Shown piece after piece: positions 22,401 through 28,979 of a stretch of DNA of 34,780 nucleotides; the stretch's first letter is position 1; each line of letters begins with the position of its first letter. Made by a program: the position numbers and the translations under genes. The notes under the pieces are model-generated. The model made no database searches. It had not been told where the DNA came from and was given only the letters and a program-made list of their open reading frames with translations. The stretch covers positions 1-34,780 of the forward strand of contig DATKHR010000239.1 in NCBI GenBank assembly GCA_035510155.1. The letters are read 5' to 3'. This DNA comes from DATKHR01 sp035510155 (GTDB lineage: Bacteria; Acidobacteriota; Vicinamibacteria; Vicinamibacterales; CAVVIG01).

Positions 22401-23552
22401 TCGGAGCCGTCCGAGGAGTACGTGCTCCAGATCTGGGACTCGACCTTCACGACGGTCGCGCGCATCGTGACCGGGCTCGCCTCGCCGGCCTTCACCTACA
22501 CGCACGCGATGCAGGTGACGGACTTCGGCGCTAATCAAAAGCAGATCTTCGTCACGGTCGGGCAGGTCGGCACCTACAAGCTGGGCGTGCAGGCGCACAC
22601 CATCGTGGACGGGGCCGGCTCGACCAATGACGTGCCGCTGAATCCGCAGCCTCCATACAACAGCGACCCGCCGCCGCCGACCGGCGGGTGCACCCTGCCG
22701 GAGCAGACCAGTTCGTTCACGTGGGGGACCGCGCCGTCCACGGTCACGAATGCGAGCGCCGACGACGCGCACACGTGGGTCATCTCGTTCACGACCGGCG
22801 TCGCGGTCGCCGGGCTCGGGCAGATCAACCTCGGCCCGAACACCGGCGCCACCCCGGTGTCGATCAACGCGGTGCTGTCCGCGTCGCCCTGCGGTGCGCC
22901 GCTCGCGCCGGATGCAGTGCAGTCGGGCACGTCGCCGCTGCTGCTCTTCTACATGACGAACAATCCGTCGCCGACGCAATTCCCGACGCTGCTGCCGTCG
23001 ACGACTTACTACGTCAGCGCGAATCTCGGCGGTGCGATGGACGCCAAGGCCACGCTGCAGATCCCGGTCGCCGGCGGCAGCGGAGGCGGCGGCGGGGGCG
23101 GAGGCGGCGGTTCGGCGTGCGTCGGCTTCAACGTCGTGAATATCGAAGTCCCTTGGGACATCACCGGTCCGGTCGTGCCGATCCCGCAGCTAGGTCCGAA
23201 CGATGCCGTCGTGCTGCACTTCAAGACGGGCGCGGCGGTGCCGAGCGGACCGCAGTCGCAGCAGCGCATTTCGATCTTCGAGTTTCAAGGGCCAGTGACG
23301 ACGCGCACTGCCGTCGTCGCCACGCAGCCGTGCGTGTCGACTTCTGATGTCGACCCGTCATTCGGCAAAAGCATCAGCACGGATCCGAACTTCGACATCG
23401 TATGCGGCTATGCGATCACGCCGCTCGGGTTCTTGAATCTGAATCCGTTCACCGACTATTACATCACCGTCACGAATCGTGACGCGACGCCAGCGAACAC
23501 CTGTTCGCAATCATCCTGCGGCGCTGCGGTTGAACTGTTCGCGCCACACTGA
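19431..23552 (+). CDS. Large tail tip / host specificity protein (gpJ/GTA megatron-like)
   Basis: The 1373-residue product starts with a glycine-zipper hydrophobic segment (residues 4-40: VLGAVGAGIGFLIGGPAGAAIGWAVGSAVG), often seen in tail tip proteins that may insert in membrane. It continues with DLHVQTSDYGKMIPIIYGTMRVAGVVMWADDL, the classical opening of this family. A central phage-tail_3-type domain includes RIAVETTQLANKVDLAITLSD, PRKYWYLEPTDVIIV and SEFQLSGLLRGRRGTEWAM. A fibronectin-like region follows, then a polyglycine linker (about residues 1215-1228), and a final beta domain with cysteines. The C-terminal part after the linker is likely variable and surface-exposed. Confidence 0.85.
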   Translation: MASLVLGAVGAGIGFLIGGPAGAAIGWAVGSAVGSLFFQKGQTGPQLKDLHVQTSDYGKMIPIIYGTMRVAGVVMWADDLKKVTHTSGGKGSGPKVTTYSYTDSFAVILSEGPVTAILRIWANGTIIYDARPGGLTLDPIPVTLYLGTTTQNPDPTMEAVLGVGFVPAMHGYAYAVFTDFDLSQYGNALPQLNFEVQVENAPNEVGVYIVSKNSPVGPWQSANNPTAQLPYISAWPAATTDIRVRSLSTNTIDLFKQDLTSDGTDTAGANDAFPIRRHFQLTFPPYESWNYFPIGMFNGQPVWYQQSHSTGVFYPTGGDGTHDPAIAVGSVTLVGTGIVAGFDVASIVTGGLYVSGACISSDQNTLFLFTAPTHGANPTVWWKITYNGTNYVVSGTGSIHGVPVNSSLAGVWGPTALGTVGILAAMVAENDGMHFWQARQGGMTSMYYIDSTGLLNFDPVSGTTLPVNIDTGYSDSFELPSLFSPKIGYCGYVGGQTIALLARLATGGGQLTLADVVSDISVRAGLTTGQIDVTALVDLVDGYAITQQSACRDDITPLQAAYYFDGVESNATMKFVKRGAAPALTIADTDTAAHTTGSSPPAIVVAKRAQDVDLPVQINVNYLQLAADYQIGSQYSRRIAVETTQLANKVDLAITLSDQHASAIAWTLLTQAWAERETFTFDLPRKYWYLEPTDVIIVHGYEIRIISKKDKADGTLAFEGCAALSSIWSQGPVGTTGSGFKPSPPPGTQPTELLMLNIPLLTDTDTKNGPNAAMCGTVAGQSWGGATLYESIDVGVTYDQIGAESVPNVIGVVNGVIPTFGGGNMFDEGTIIDVTIGNGGGQPEAATEGSVLNGMNMALCGREIIQFKNVVQVGPSEFQLSGLLRGRRGTEWAMQTHADQEVFVILPVLDIDGPYSDLGQARLFKAVSSGQSLQATSFVEFTNDGSTLRPYSPVLLDGAQCDPFDGSVQIDWTRRTRISGQWVDFTDVPVSEPSEEYVLQIWDSTFTTVARIVTGLASPAFTYTHAMQVTDFGANQKQIFVTVGQVGTYKLGVQAHTIVDGAGSTNDVPLNPQPPYNSDPPPPTGGCTLPEQTSSFTWGTAPSTVTNASADDAHTWVISFTTGVAVAGLGQINLGPNTGATPVSINAVLSASPCGAPLAPDAVQSGTSPLLLFYMTNNPSPTQFPTLLPSTTYYVSANLGGAMDAKATLQIPVAGGSGGGGGGGGGGSACVGFNVVNIEVPWDITGPVVPIPQLGPNDAVVLHFKTGAAVPSGPQSQQRISIFEFQGPVTTRTAVVATQPCVSTSDVDPSFGKSISTDPNFDIVCGYAITPLGFLNLNPFTDYYITVTNRDATPANTCSQSSCGAAVELFAPH

Positions 23553-23563
23553 GAGAGAAAGCG

Positions 23564-25414
23564 ATGGCATCCAACCCGACCAACCTCGACACCATCAGTC
23601 AGTCGCAAGGGCAGAAAGAGGTCACTGCGAACGCGCTGTTCGATGCGATGTCGCCGGCCGCAGCGTTCGGTCGACACGCGAGCGCGTGCATCGGTCTGAC
23701 GTGGGCTTACTACGGCGGCAACATGATCATCGGCGGGTCGCCGACGTTCATCGCGAACGGCACGCTCTCGCTCACTGCCAGCACCGTCTGTTACATCGAG
23801 GTCGATTCAAGCGGGGCGGTCAGCTTCAATACGTCGGGTTTCACCCCCGGCCGGACGTCGCTCTATGCAGTGACGACCGGCACGTCGAGCGCGACATCAT
23901 GGTTCGACAAGCGCGTCGCGGGCGGCGCTCCCGGCGCAGCGGGCGCAACCGGGAACACCGGCGCGACGGGTCACACCGGCAACACTGGCAATACCGGAGC
24001 GACGGGAGCAACGGGCGCAACAGGTGCGGGCAGCACAGGCGCAACGGGCGGGACTGGGGCGACGGGCGCGACCGGCAACACTGGCAACACCGGGAACACT
24101 GGCGCAGGCACGACGGGAATGTACGGCGGCGCGATCACGATCTATTACCAGTTCAACACGTCGACGAGCGTCGCGGATCCCGGATCCGGAAAGCTGTCGC
24201 TCGACAACGCGAACGCGCTGCTCGCGACGAACATCTGCGCGAGTCAGACCGACGCGAACGGCAACGCGAACTGGGGTCCGGTTCTCAACGCGATGGCCGA
24301 TTCGACATCGGTGATCAAGGGACAGATCAGAATCCCGAATCGCTACGACGACAGCGTGTTCACGGTCTACAACGTCAACAGCGTCACGTCGCACACCGGC
24401 TGGACGCAGATCACAGTGACAGAGGTCACTGGCGTGTCGCCGACGCCGTACGCGAGCAACGACCCGTTGCTGCTGTGCTTCACGCGCAACGGCGACGAAG
24501 GATCGACCGGCGCAACAGGCGCAACCGGCGCGGGCTTCAGCGGCGCAGTCGGGCCGACCGGCGCGACCGGCGCGACCGGGGGGACGGGCCAGACCGGGGG
24601 GACGGGCCAGACCGGGGGGACCGGCGGCACCGGCGGGACGGGTGCGACCGGCGCGACCGGCGTCGCGTCGACGGGGCAGGAGTTCACCGCCGGCAGCTCG
24701 AGCTTCACCTACAACGTCCCGTCGAACGTGTCGTTTATCTGGATCACGATGATCGGCGGCGGCGGCGGCGGGTCGAACCGGGTCAGCAACACCGGAGGGG
24801 GAGGCGGCGCGTCCGGGGAACTCGTCGAGTCATTGCAGATTCCGGTCACCGCTGGCGGCACGGCTGTCATCGTCATCGGCGCAGGCGGGACGGGTGCAGC
24901 AGGCGATGGCAGTGCGCACATCGGTGGCACAGGCGGTACGACGAGCGTGACAGCGAAGGGCTACACGTGGAACGCGCTCGGCGGGAACGGGGGCACGACG
25001 GGCGGCGTCGGTGGACTCGGAGGCGGTCCGAAGGGCGGCACAGGCGGCACAGTTGCAGCAGCACCGAACGCCGGTAACTACGGCACGCCAGAGAGCCCCG
25101 CGCATATGGGCGGCAACGGCGGATCGCCGGGATCATCATCAGTGACCGGCACAGGCGCGAACGGTGTCGCAGGCGCAGGTCAGAGCGCCGGAGCTCCGGG
25201 CGGAACGCCGTCGAGCAATCAAGCGGGCGGCGGCGGCGGTGCAGGATCGATATGGGGCAACGGCGGCACTGGTGGCAACGGCGGCGTCACAGGCAGTAAT
25301 GCAGGCGCAGCGAACTACGGCGCAGGCGGCGGCGGCGCGGGCGGCATGACAGGCTCGACGACGACAGCAGGCAACGGCGCGCCGGGATACGTGTTCGTCA
25401 CTGCGATTGCGTGA
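23564..25414 (+). CDS. Collagen-like tail fibre with glycine-rich adhesin tip
   Basis: The 616-residue product is modular. Residues 1-118: tail-anchoring domain (LDTISQSQGQKEVTANALFDAMSPAAAFGR). 119-184: collagen repeat rich in Gly-X-Thr. 186-312: beta domain (YYQFNTSTSVADPGSGKLSLDNANALL...PLLLCFTRNGDEG) typical of phage collagen fibres. 314-367: second collagen repeat. 371-616: glycine-rich domain beginning QEFTAGSSSFTYNVPSNVSFIWITMIGGGGGGS, of the polyglycine-sandwich type used for receptor binding in some phage adhesins. It is trimeric by inference from the collagen parts. The following gene duplicates the last domain. Confidence 0.85.
   Translation: MASNPTNLDTISQSQGQKEVTANALFDAMSPAAAFGRHASACIGLTWAYYGGNMIIGGSPTFIANGTLSLTASTVCYIEVDSSGAVSFNTSGFTPGRTSLYAVTTGTSSATSWFDKRVAGGAPGAAGATGNTGATGHTGNTGNTGATGATGATGAGSTGATGGTGATGATGNTGNTGNTGAGTTGMYGGAITIYYQFNTSTSVADPGSGKLSLDNANALLATNICASQTDANGNANWGPVLNAMADSTSVIKGQIRIPNRYDDSVFTVYNVNSVTSHTGWTQITVTEVTGVSPTPYASNDPLLLCFTRNGDEGSTGATGATGAGFSGAVGPTGATGATGGTGQTGGTGQTGGTGGTGGTGATGATGVASTGQEFTAGSSSFTYNVPSNVSFIWITMIGGGGGGSNRVSNTGGGGGASGELVESLQIPVTAGGTAVIVIGAGGTGAAGDGSAHIGGTGGTTSVTAKGYTWNALGGNGGTTGGVGGLGGGPKGGTGGTVAAAPNAGNYGTPESPAHMGGNGGSPGSSSVTGTGANGVAGAGQSAGAPGGTPSSNQAGGGGGAGSIWGNGGTGGNGGVTGSNAGAANYGAGGGGAGGMTGSTTTAGNGAPGYVFVTAIA
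24582..24617 (+). repeat. 18-bp perfect tandem repeat in the fibre collagen region
   Basis: The 18-base unit GACGGGCCAGACCGGGGG occurs twice in direct succession and encodes two copies of GTGQTG. It lies inside a longer stretch of imperfect 9-base repeats. Such repeats can change copy number by slippage and so alter rod length. Confidence 0.6.
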
Positions 25415-25418
25415 TGCG

Positions 25419-26126
25419 ATGGGCACTCAGTCAACCGAGTTCACAGGCGCAGGGAACTACACGTTCAACGTCCCGAGCGGCGTGTCTATTGTGTGGGTCA
25501 CGATGCTCGGCGGCGGAAGCGGAGGCGCGCACACGTCAGGATCGGCGGCGGCCGGTGGCGGCGGAAGCGGCGAGATCGTCATCGCTCGACCGCTCGCAGT
25601 GACGCCGGGAGGGACAGTGACGGGATCGATCGGTGCGGGCGGCGCAGGCGCGACATCAGGCGGCACGGTCGGATCAGCAGGCGGCGATACGACGTGCGGT
25701 CCGTTCACTGCGAAGGGGTCTCCGGCAATGCCAGTACCGGGCAACGGATCGGCAGGCGGCGGCATGAATGCACCGGCAGCGAACACCGTCGGCGATACGT
25801 CGGGGACGTTGCCGGTGCAGAACGGTTCGCATCGCGTCAACGGCGGCGGAAGCGGAGGGACGAGCGGCAGCGGCATCAAAGGAGCGAGCGGCGCGCCATC
25901 CGGCGGAACAAATGGGGCGGGCTCGGCGGCGAACCCAAGCGGAGCCGGCGGCGCGTCGACGATTTTCGGCCTCGGCGGCCTCGGCGGCGGCAACGGCGCA
26001 ACCGGTGGCGATGCGGCGACGAGCGCGTGGGGCGCGGGCGGCGGCGGCAGCGGCCCAAATGCGTTCTTGCGCGGCGGTAACGCCAACGACGGCTACGTCC
26101 GCTTCGACTACTGCGTGCCGAACTGA
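25419..26126 (+). CDS. Glycine-rich adhesin-like protein, 235 aa
   Basis: Starts at ATG 25419, five bases after the fibre stop; a TTG at 25407 in the same frame is possible, and no clear Shine-Dalgarno is present, so coupling is likely. The whole protein corresponds to the tip domain of the upstream fibre: TEFTGAGNYTFNVPSGVSIVWVTMLGGGSGGA aligns with the start of that domain, and the rest is Gly-rich with GGxGG loops and a NDGYVRFDY end. It is probably a second receptor-binding subunit or a detached adhesin sitting on the fibre, produced by duplication. Function is inferred from similarity to the neighbour. Confidence 0.75.
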   Translation: MGTQSTEFTGAGNYTFNVPSGVSIVWVTMLGGGSGGAHTSGSAAAGGGGSGEIVIARPLAVTPGGTVTGSIGAGGAGATSGGTVGSAGGDTTCGPFTAKGSPAMPVPGNGSAGGGMNAPAANTVGDTSGTLPVQNGSHRVNGGGSGGTSGSGIKGASGAPSGGTNGAGSAANPSGAGGASTIFGLGGLGGGNGATGGDAATSAWGAGGGGSGPNAFLRGGNANDGYVRFDYCVPN

Positions 26127-26128
26127 TC

Positions 26129-26671
26129 ATGGACCGCTTCAGCCAGTGCCTCGCGTTTGAGCTGCGTCCGGATATAGAGGGCGGCTACGTCGACAACCCG
26201 GCGGACCCGGGCGGCCCGACCAACCACGGCATCACGCAGCGCGTGTACTCGGCGTGGCTCGCGCGTAACGGCTGCGCCGACGCCGACGTGCGCTATATTT
26301 CGGACCTGCAGACCGCCGCGATCTACCAGCAGCGCTACTGGGGACCGACGCGCTGCGACCAGATGGACGCGCCGCTCGACCTCGTGGTGTTCGACGGCGC
26401 GGTTCAACATGGCGTCATGAGCATCGTCAGGATTCTGCAGCAGCGGGTCCTCGGCTTTGATCCGCGCGAGGTCGACGGCATCGTCGGGCCGTCGACGTTG
26501 GCTGCGATTGATGCCGAGCCGGCCGTGATGCTGGCGTCGAAATTGATCGAAGCCCGCCGGATGGTGTATGCTGCGATCGTGAGGCGCGACCCGACGCAGG
26601 CCGTCTTCGCCCACGGCTGGTCTAACCGGATGACGGCGCTGGCTGGCGCCGCCGGGACAGTAACCGCGTGA
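26129..26671 (+). CDS. Endolysin, glycoside hydrolase family 108 (N-acetylmuramidase-like)
   Basis: The 180-residue protein starts with FSQCLAFELRPDIEGGYVDNPADPGGPTNHGIT, the defining motif of GH108 muramidases; Glu17 of EGGYV is the expected catalytic acid. The C-terminal half (VVFDGAVQHGVMSIVRILQQRVLGF...VDGIVGPSTLAAI) matches the putative peptidoglycan-binding domain usually following GH108. It has no signal peptide, so it should need a holin to reach the wall. The stop overlaps the GTG of the next membrane protein. Confidence 0.92.
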   Translation: MDRFSQCLAFELRPDIEGGYVDNPADPGGPTNHGITQRVYSAWLARNGCADADVRYISDLQTAAIYQQRYWGPTRCDQMDAPLDLVVFDGAVQHGVMSIVRILQQRVLGFDPREVDGIVGPSTLAAIDAEPAVMLASKLIEARRMVYAAIVRRDPTQAVFAHGWSNRMTALAGAAGTVTA

Positions 26672-26883
26672 CTAATGGCCGCCGCTGGTGGTGGGGTGCT
26701 CTGATCCCGGCGGTCGCCGGCGCGGTCGGGGTCGTGTGGTCGATCTACGAGAAGGTGCAGACGTCGGCGGTGCGGATCGAGCGGCTCGAGGCCGCGGATG
26801 CGCGCCACGACGACGACATCAAGCAGCTGCGGGAAGAGATGCACGCGCTGGCACTGCGCGAACAACCTGCGAAAGGAAGGTGA
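26668..26883 (+). CDS. Small membrane protein with coiled coil, possible holin or holin partner
   Basis: GTG start overlaps the endolysin stop (GTGA). The 71-residue protein has an Arg/Trp-rich start, one transmembrane helix at about residues 8-26 (GALIPAVAGAVGVVWSIYE), and then a charged coiled coil (residues 30-62: SAVRIERLEAADARHDDDIKQLREEMHAL). One helix plus a cytoplasmic or periplasmic coiled coil directly behind the endolysin resembles XhlA-type or spanin-like lysis accessory proteins. It lacks a lipoprotein partner next to it. The lysis role is by context. Confidence 0.65.
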   Translation: MTNGRRWWWGALIPAVAGAVGVVWSIYEKVQTSAVRIERLEAADARHDDDIKQLREEMHALALREQPAKGR

Positions 26884-26886
26884 GAC

Positions 26887-27687
26887 ATGACCGGAGTTAC
26901 CGTGAACGTGAACATCGACGGCGCGGTCGCCTCCGTCGACCAGACCGGCAAGATCGTGAATATCAGTGCCGGAGGCCCGCCGCCGCCGACGCTGCAGTCG
27001 ATCATTGTCGAACCGCAAAACGCGACGGTCAACGCGCCCGCCACGCAGCAGTACACGGCGAAGGGCGTCTACAGCGACGGGTCGTCGGCGACGATCACGA
27101 ACTTGGTCACGTGGAGTTCGAACAACCCCGCGCTCCTCAGCATCGCAGCGGGCGGGCTCGCGACCGCCATCGCTGCCGGTGCGACGCAGGTCAACGCGAT
27201 GCTCGGCAGCGTGATCGGCTACGCGCCGGTCACGGTCACGGCGTCGGGCTCCGGTCCGTACCCCGGCAACAGCGTCATCAACGCGAAGATCACGCAAGCG
27301 AACCTGCGCACGCAGGTCAACGGCATCATGCACGGCGTGACGTGGGCGGTCGAGTTCGACACCACGACGACGCAGTACCCACGCGACTACAACAACATCG
27401 GCAAGGTCAGCTGCTACGGACAGGGCGGCGACAACTCGCGCATCATCGGCTGGCTGTCGTTCACGCCGAACGGCCCGCCGATTCCGTGGACACCACCGAT
27501 CACCGGACCGCTCGCGCCGAGTCTGAACCCCAACTGGAGCTTCGGCGTGCAGACCGCGCCGCCCGGGCAGGCGTACTGGCTCGTGGACCTGCCGCTCGGG
27601 ACGAAGGTGTACGCGAACTTCGTGGTGGACACCGGCGCTCCGGGGAACTGGTTTTGCGAGATCAACAAACCGCAGCTTATCCAGTAG
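26887..27687 (+). CDS. Ig-like (BIG2-type) domain protein, 266 aa
   Basis: Starts after GGAAGGTGAGAC. Residues about 36-120 are a bacterial Ig-like domain (LQSIIVEPQNATVNAPATQQYTAKGVYSDGSSATITNLVTWSSNNPALLSI...GATQVNAML...YAPVTVTA). The C-terminal half is unrecognised, aromatic and Pro-rich (YNNIGKVSCYGQGGDN...WLSFTPNGPP...QAYWLVDLPLGTKVYANFVVDT), perhaps a carbohydrate-binding-like beta fold. Ig-like domains in phages often bind weakly to cell surface glycans and sit on the particle surface. The gene is placed between two small membrane protein genes of the lysis cassette, which is unusual for a virion protein. Confidence 0.7.
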   Translation: MTGVTVNVNIDGAVASVDQTGKIVNISAGGPPPPTLQSIIVEPQNATVNAPATQQYTAKGVYSDGSSATITNLVTWSSNNPALLSIAAGGLATAIAAGATQVNAMLGSVIGYAPVTVTASGSGPYPGNSVINAKITQANLRTQVNGIMHGVTWAVEFDTTTTQYPRDYNNIGKVSCYGQGGDNSRIIGWLSFTPNGPPIPWTPPITGPLAPSLNPNWSFGVQTAPPGQAYWLVDLPLGTKVYANFVVDTGAPGNWFCEINKPQLIQ

Positions 27688-27695
27688 GAGGCATC

Positions 27696-27902
27696 ATGTC
27701 GCTAGTCGCGTTCCTGATCTGGCTGTTGGTTCTCGTCATCATCGCCGGGCTTGGCTGGTGGATCATCGGCCAGTTCACCCTGCCGGAACCGGTCGGCAAG
27801 CTCGTGCGGATCGTGTTTGTGGTCGTCATCTGCGTCATCCTGATCGTCCTGCTGCTGAACCTCGTCGGGGTCGCGGAGATCGGGGCAGTCAGGCTCAAGT
27901 GA
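27696..27902 (+). CDS. Holin-like protein with two transmembrane helices, 68 aa
   Basis: ATG follows TAGGAGGCATC, an excellent ribosome binding site. Two hydrophobic helices, at about residues 4-24 (VAFLIWLLVLVIIAGLGWWII) and 37-58 (LVRIVFVVVICVILIVLLLNL), are joined by a Pro-containing loop (TLPEPVG) and followed by a short tail. The pattern resembles the Thivi_2564-type membrane proteins, commonly found near phage lysis genes, and a class II holin topology. It would form the inner-membrane pore for the endolysin. Assignment is by topology and position only. Confidence 0.68.
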   Translation: MSLVAFLIWLLVLVIIAGLGWWIIGQFTLPEPVGKLVRIVFVVVICVILIVLLLNLVGVAEIGAVRLK

Positions 27903-28052
27903 CGGGGTCGCCGGCGCGCTCCTTGGGGGTCTCCTTGGGCTCCCGGGAGCGTCCGGCTATGGTTATAGCTTGGCGCCATCTGGAGCGCCACGGAGAGGCC
28001 GCCGCGGGGTGTCATTGCGGTGTCATTTGTTGTATGATACAATCTGTTCGCC
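27903..28052. other. Intergenic region, 150 bases
   Basis: Largest gene-free stretch in the window. It contains a small hairpin, TGGCGC (27971-27976) with GCGCCA (27985-27990), without a following T run, so not a clear terminator, and a promoter-like sequence at its right end. No RNA gene is recognised. Confidence 0.6.
28015..28043 (+). promoter_or_regulatory. Candidate promoter upstream of the last rightward gene
   Basis: TTGCGG (28015-28020) and TACAAT (28038-28043) are 17 bases apart; a second, overlapping TATGAT lies at 28033. The stretch GTCATTTGTTGTATGATACAA is strikingly AT-rich for this genome. Transcription would start near 28050, giving almost no leader for the ATG at 28053 but a 150-base leader for the ATG at 28206. 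Confidence 0.45.
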
Positions 28053-28556
28053 ATGTTGTTTAAGTTCGAGGGGGACGCGGACGACCTGTGCCGGATCTTG
28101 CGGTGCGCCTGCTGTGAGCAGCCGGCCGCCCCGCAGATCGTGGCGGCGACCATCGGGCTACGACTGGGATCGATCACTCTGTCGTTCATCGGAAAGGGGT
28201 ACACCATGCAAGTCCCAGACAACGGCGGACCATTCACCGCCACCATCGGTGGTTTCGTTGACGCGGCGGGCCAGCCGGCCGCCGATCCCGGCACGGCAAC
28301 GTGGGCGACCAGCGACGCCACCATTGCGACCGTGGTCCCGCTGCCGGATGACGGCTCGGGCACGGACGCCGCGACCGTCACGCTGACCGGCGCGCTCGGT
28401 CAAGCGCAGATCACTGCGACGTACGGCGACCCGACCACGACGCCGCCGTCCGGCTTCGTCGTGACCGGCACGCTCGAGGTGATCGCTGGCCCGGCCGTCT
28501 CGGCGACGATGACGTTTACCGGTCCCGGCGCGAGCGCCCCAGCACCGACGCACTGA
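28053..28556 (+). CDS. Ig-like (BIG2-like) domain protein, 116 or 167 aa
   Basis: The conserved part starts at ATG 28206 (after AAAGGGGTACACC): MQVPDNGGPFTATIGGFVDAAGQPA, then TWATSDATIATVVP...TVTLTGALGQAQITATY, the pattern of short Ig-like proteins frequent in phages. The frame continues upstream to ATG 28053 with 51 further residues including a Cys-rich patch (LCRILRCACCEQ); these may be a separate fused piece or untranslated leader. The better ribosome binding site favours 28206. It is the last rightward gene, two bases from the end of the convergent minus-strand operon. Probably a virion surface protein; the function is not shown. Confidence 0.65.
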   Translation: MLFKFEGDADDLCRILRCACCEQPAAPQIVAATIGLRLGSITLSFIGKGYTMQVPDNGGPFTATIGGFVDAAGQPAADPGTATWATSDATIATVVPLPDDGSGTDAATVTLTGALGQAQITATYGDPTTTPPSGFVVTGTLEVIAGPAVSATMTFTGPGASAPAPTH

Positions 28557-28557
28557 A

Positions 28558-28761
28558 TCACTTCTTCTTGTTCGGTCCTGTCTTTGGGGCGGGCTGCGGC
28601 TCGCCCTTTTGTTGTTCGATCATCCGGCAGACGCAATGGAGCTGTGACAGCTTGAGCCGGTAGTTGATATCGACGTGTGGCGGCGGCGATGCCGCCTTGT
28701 AGTGGCGCTCCAGCTCGAGGCGGGCCTCGACGTAGGCCGAGATCGCAGCGGCGAGATCCAT
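28558..28761 (-). CDS. Hypothetical protein, 67 aa
   Basis: Last gene of the leftward operon; ATG at 28761 overlaps the stop of the upstream gene (ATGA). The product (MDLAAAISAYVEARLELERHYKAASPPPHVDINYRLKL) is helical, with a SQLHCVCRMIEQQKG segment and a Lys/Pro-rich tail ending GPNKKK. No family is recognised. The terminator of the opposite-strand operon appears to lie inside its 3' end. Confidence 0.65.
   Translation of the reverse strand: MDLAAAISAYVEARLELERHYKAASPPPHVDINYRLKLSQLHCVCRMIEQQKGEPQPAPKTGPNKKK
28587..28610 (+). terminator. Probable terminator of the rightward operon
   Basis: GGGCGGGC (28587-28594) pairs with GCTCGCCC (28599-28606), an 8-bp stem with one G-T pair and a 4-base loop, followed by TTTT (28607-28610). 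It works only in the + direction: no T run follows on the minus strand. It lies within the minus-strand gene ending at 28558, 30 bases past the last + gene. Confidence 0.5.
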
Positions 28762-28979
28762 CAGTGTCTCCCGGGGACGTACAGCTCGCGCTCGTCGTCG
28801 GTCGCAAGCCGGGTGAACCGCGCGTTGTGCCGCACGATCTTGCCGCCGAACAGGTCGGCGCAATAGGCGAGCCACTCGTCCACGCGCACCATGAGACCGC
28901 GCGCCATCTTCTGCTCGAGTTCGCGGTCGTTGACGACGTCGTACGGTGCCTCGATGTCAAACGTAACGCGCAGCTTCAT
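28761..28979 (-). CDS. Hypothetical protein, 72 aa
   Basis: ATG at 28979 overlaps the stop of the glycosyltransferase fusion gene (ATGA), and its own stop overlaps the next ATG. The product begins MKLRVTFDIEAPYDVVNDRELEQKMARGLMVRVDEW and continues ADLFGGKIVRHNARFTRLATDD: an alpha-beta pattern of a small single-domain protein. No family is recognised. Tight coupling suggests a function in the same process as the upstream enzymes. Confidence 0.65.
   Translation of the reverse strand: MKLRVTFDIEAPYDVVNDRELEQKMARGLMVRVDEWLAYCADLFGGKIVRHNARFTRLATDDERELYVPGRH

Noticed and set aside
23940..24670. Regularly repeated DNA resembling a CRISPR array
   Set aside because: Units are 9 and 18 bases, without unique spacers, and translate into Gly-X-Thr collagen triplets.
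24830..25430. Minus-strand frames with Cys/Ala-rich products in the glycine-rich region
   Set aside because: They are complements of GGC-rich repeats; no ribosome binding sites or motifs were found.
27971..27990. Terminator after the holin-like gene
   Set aside because: A 6-bp stem is present, but no T run follows, so termination cannot be supported.
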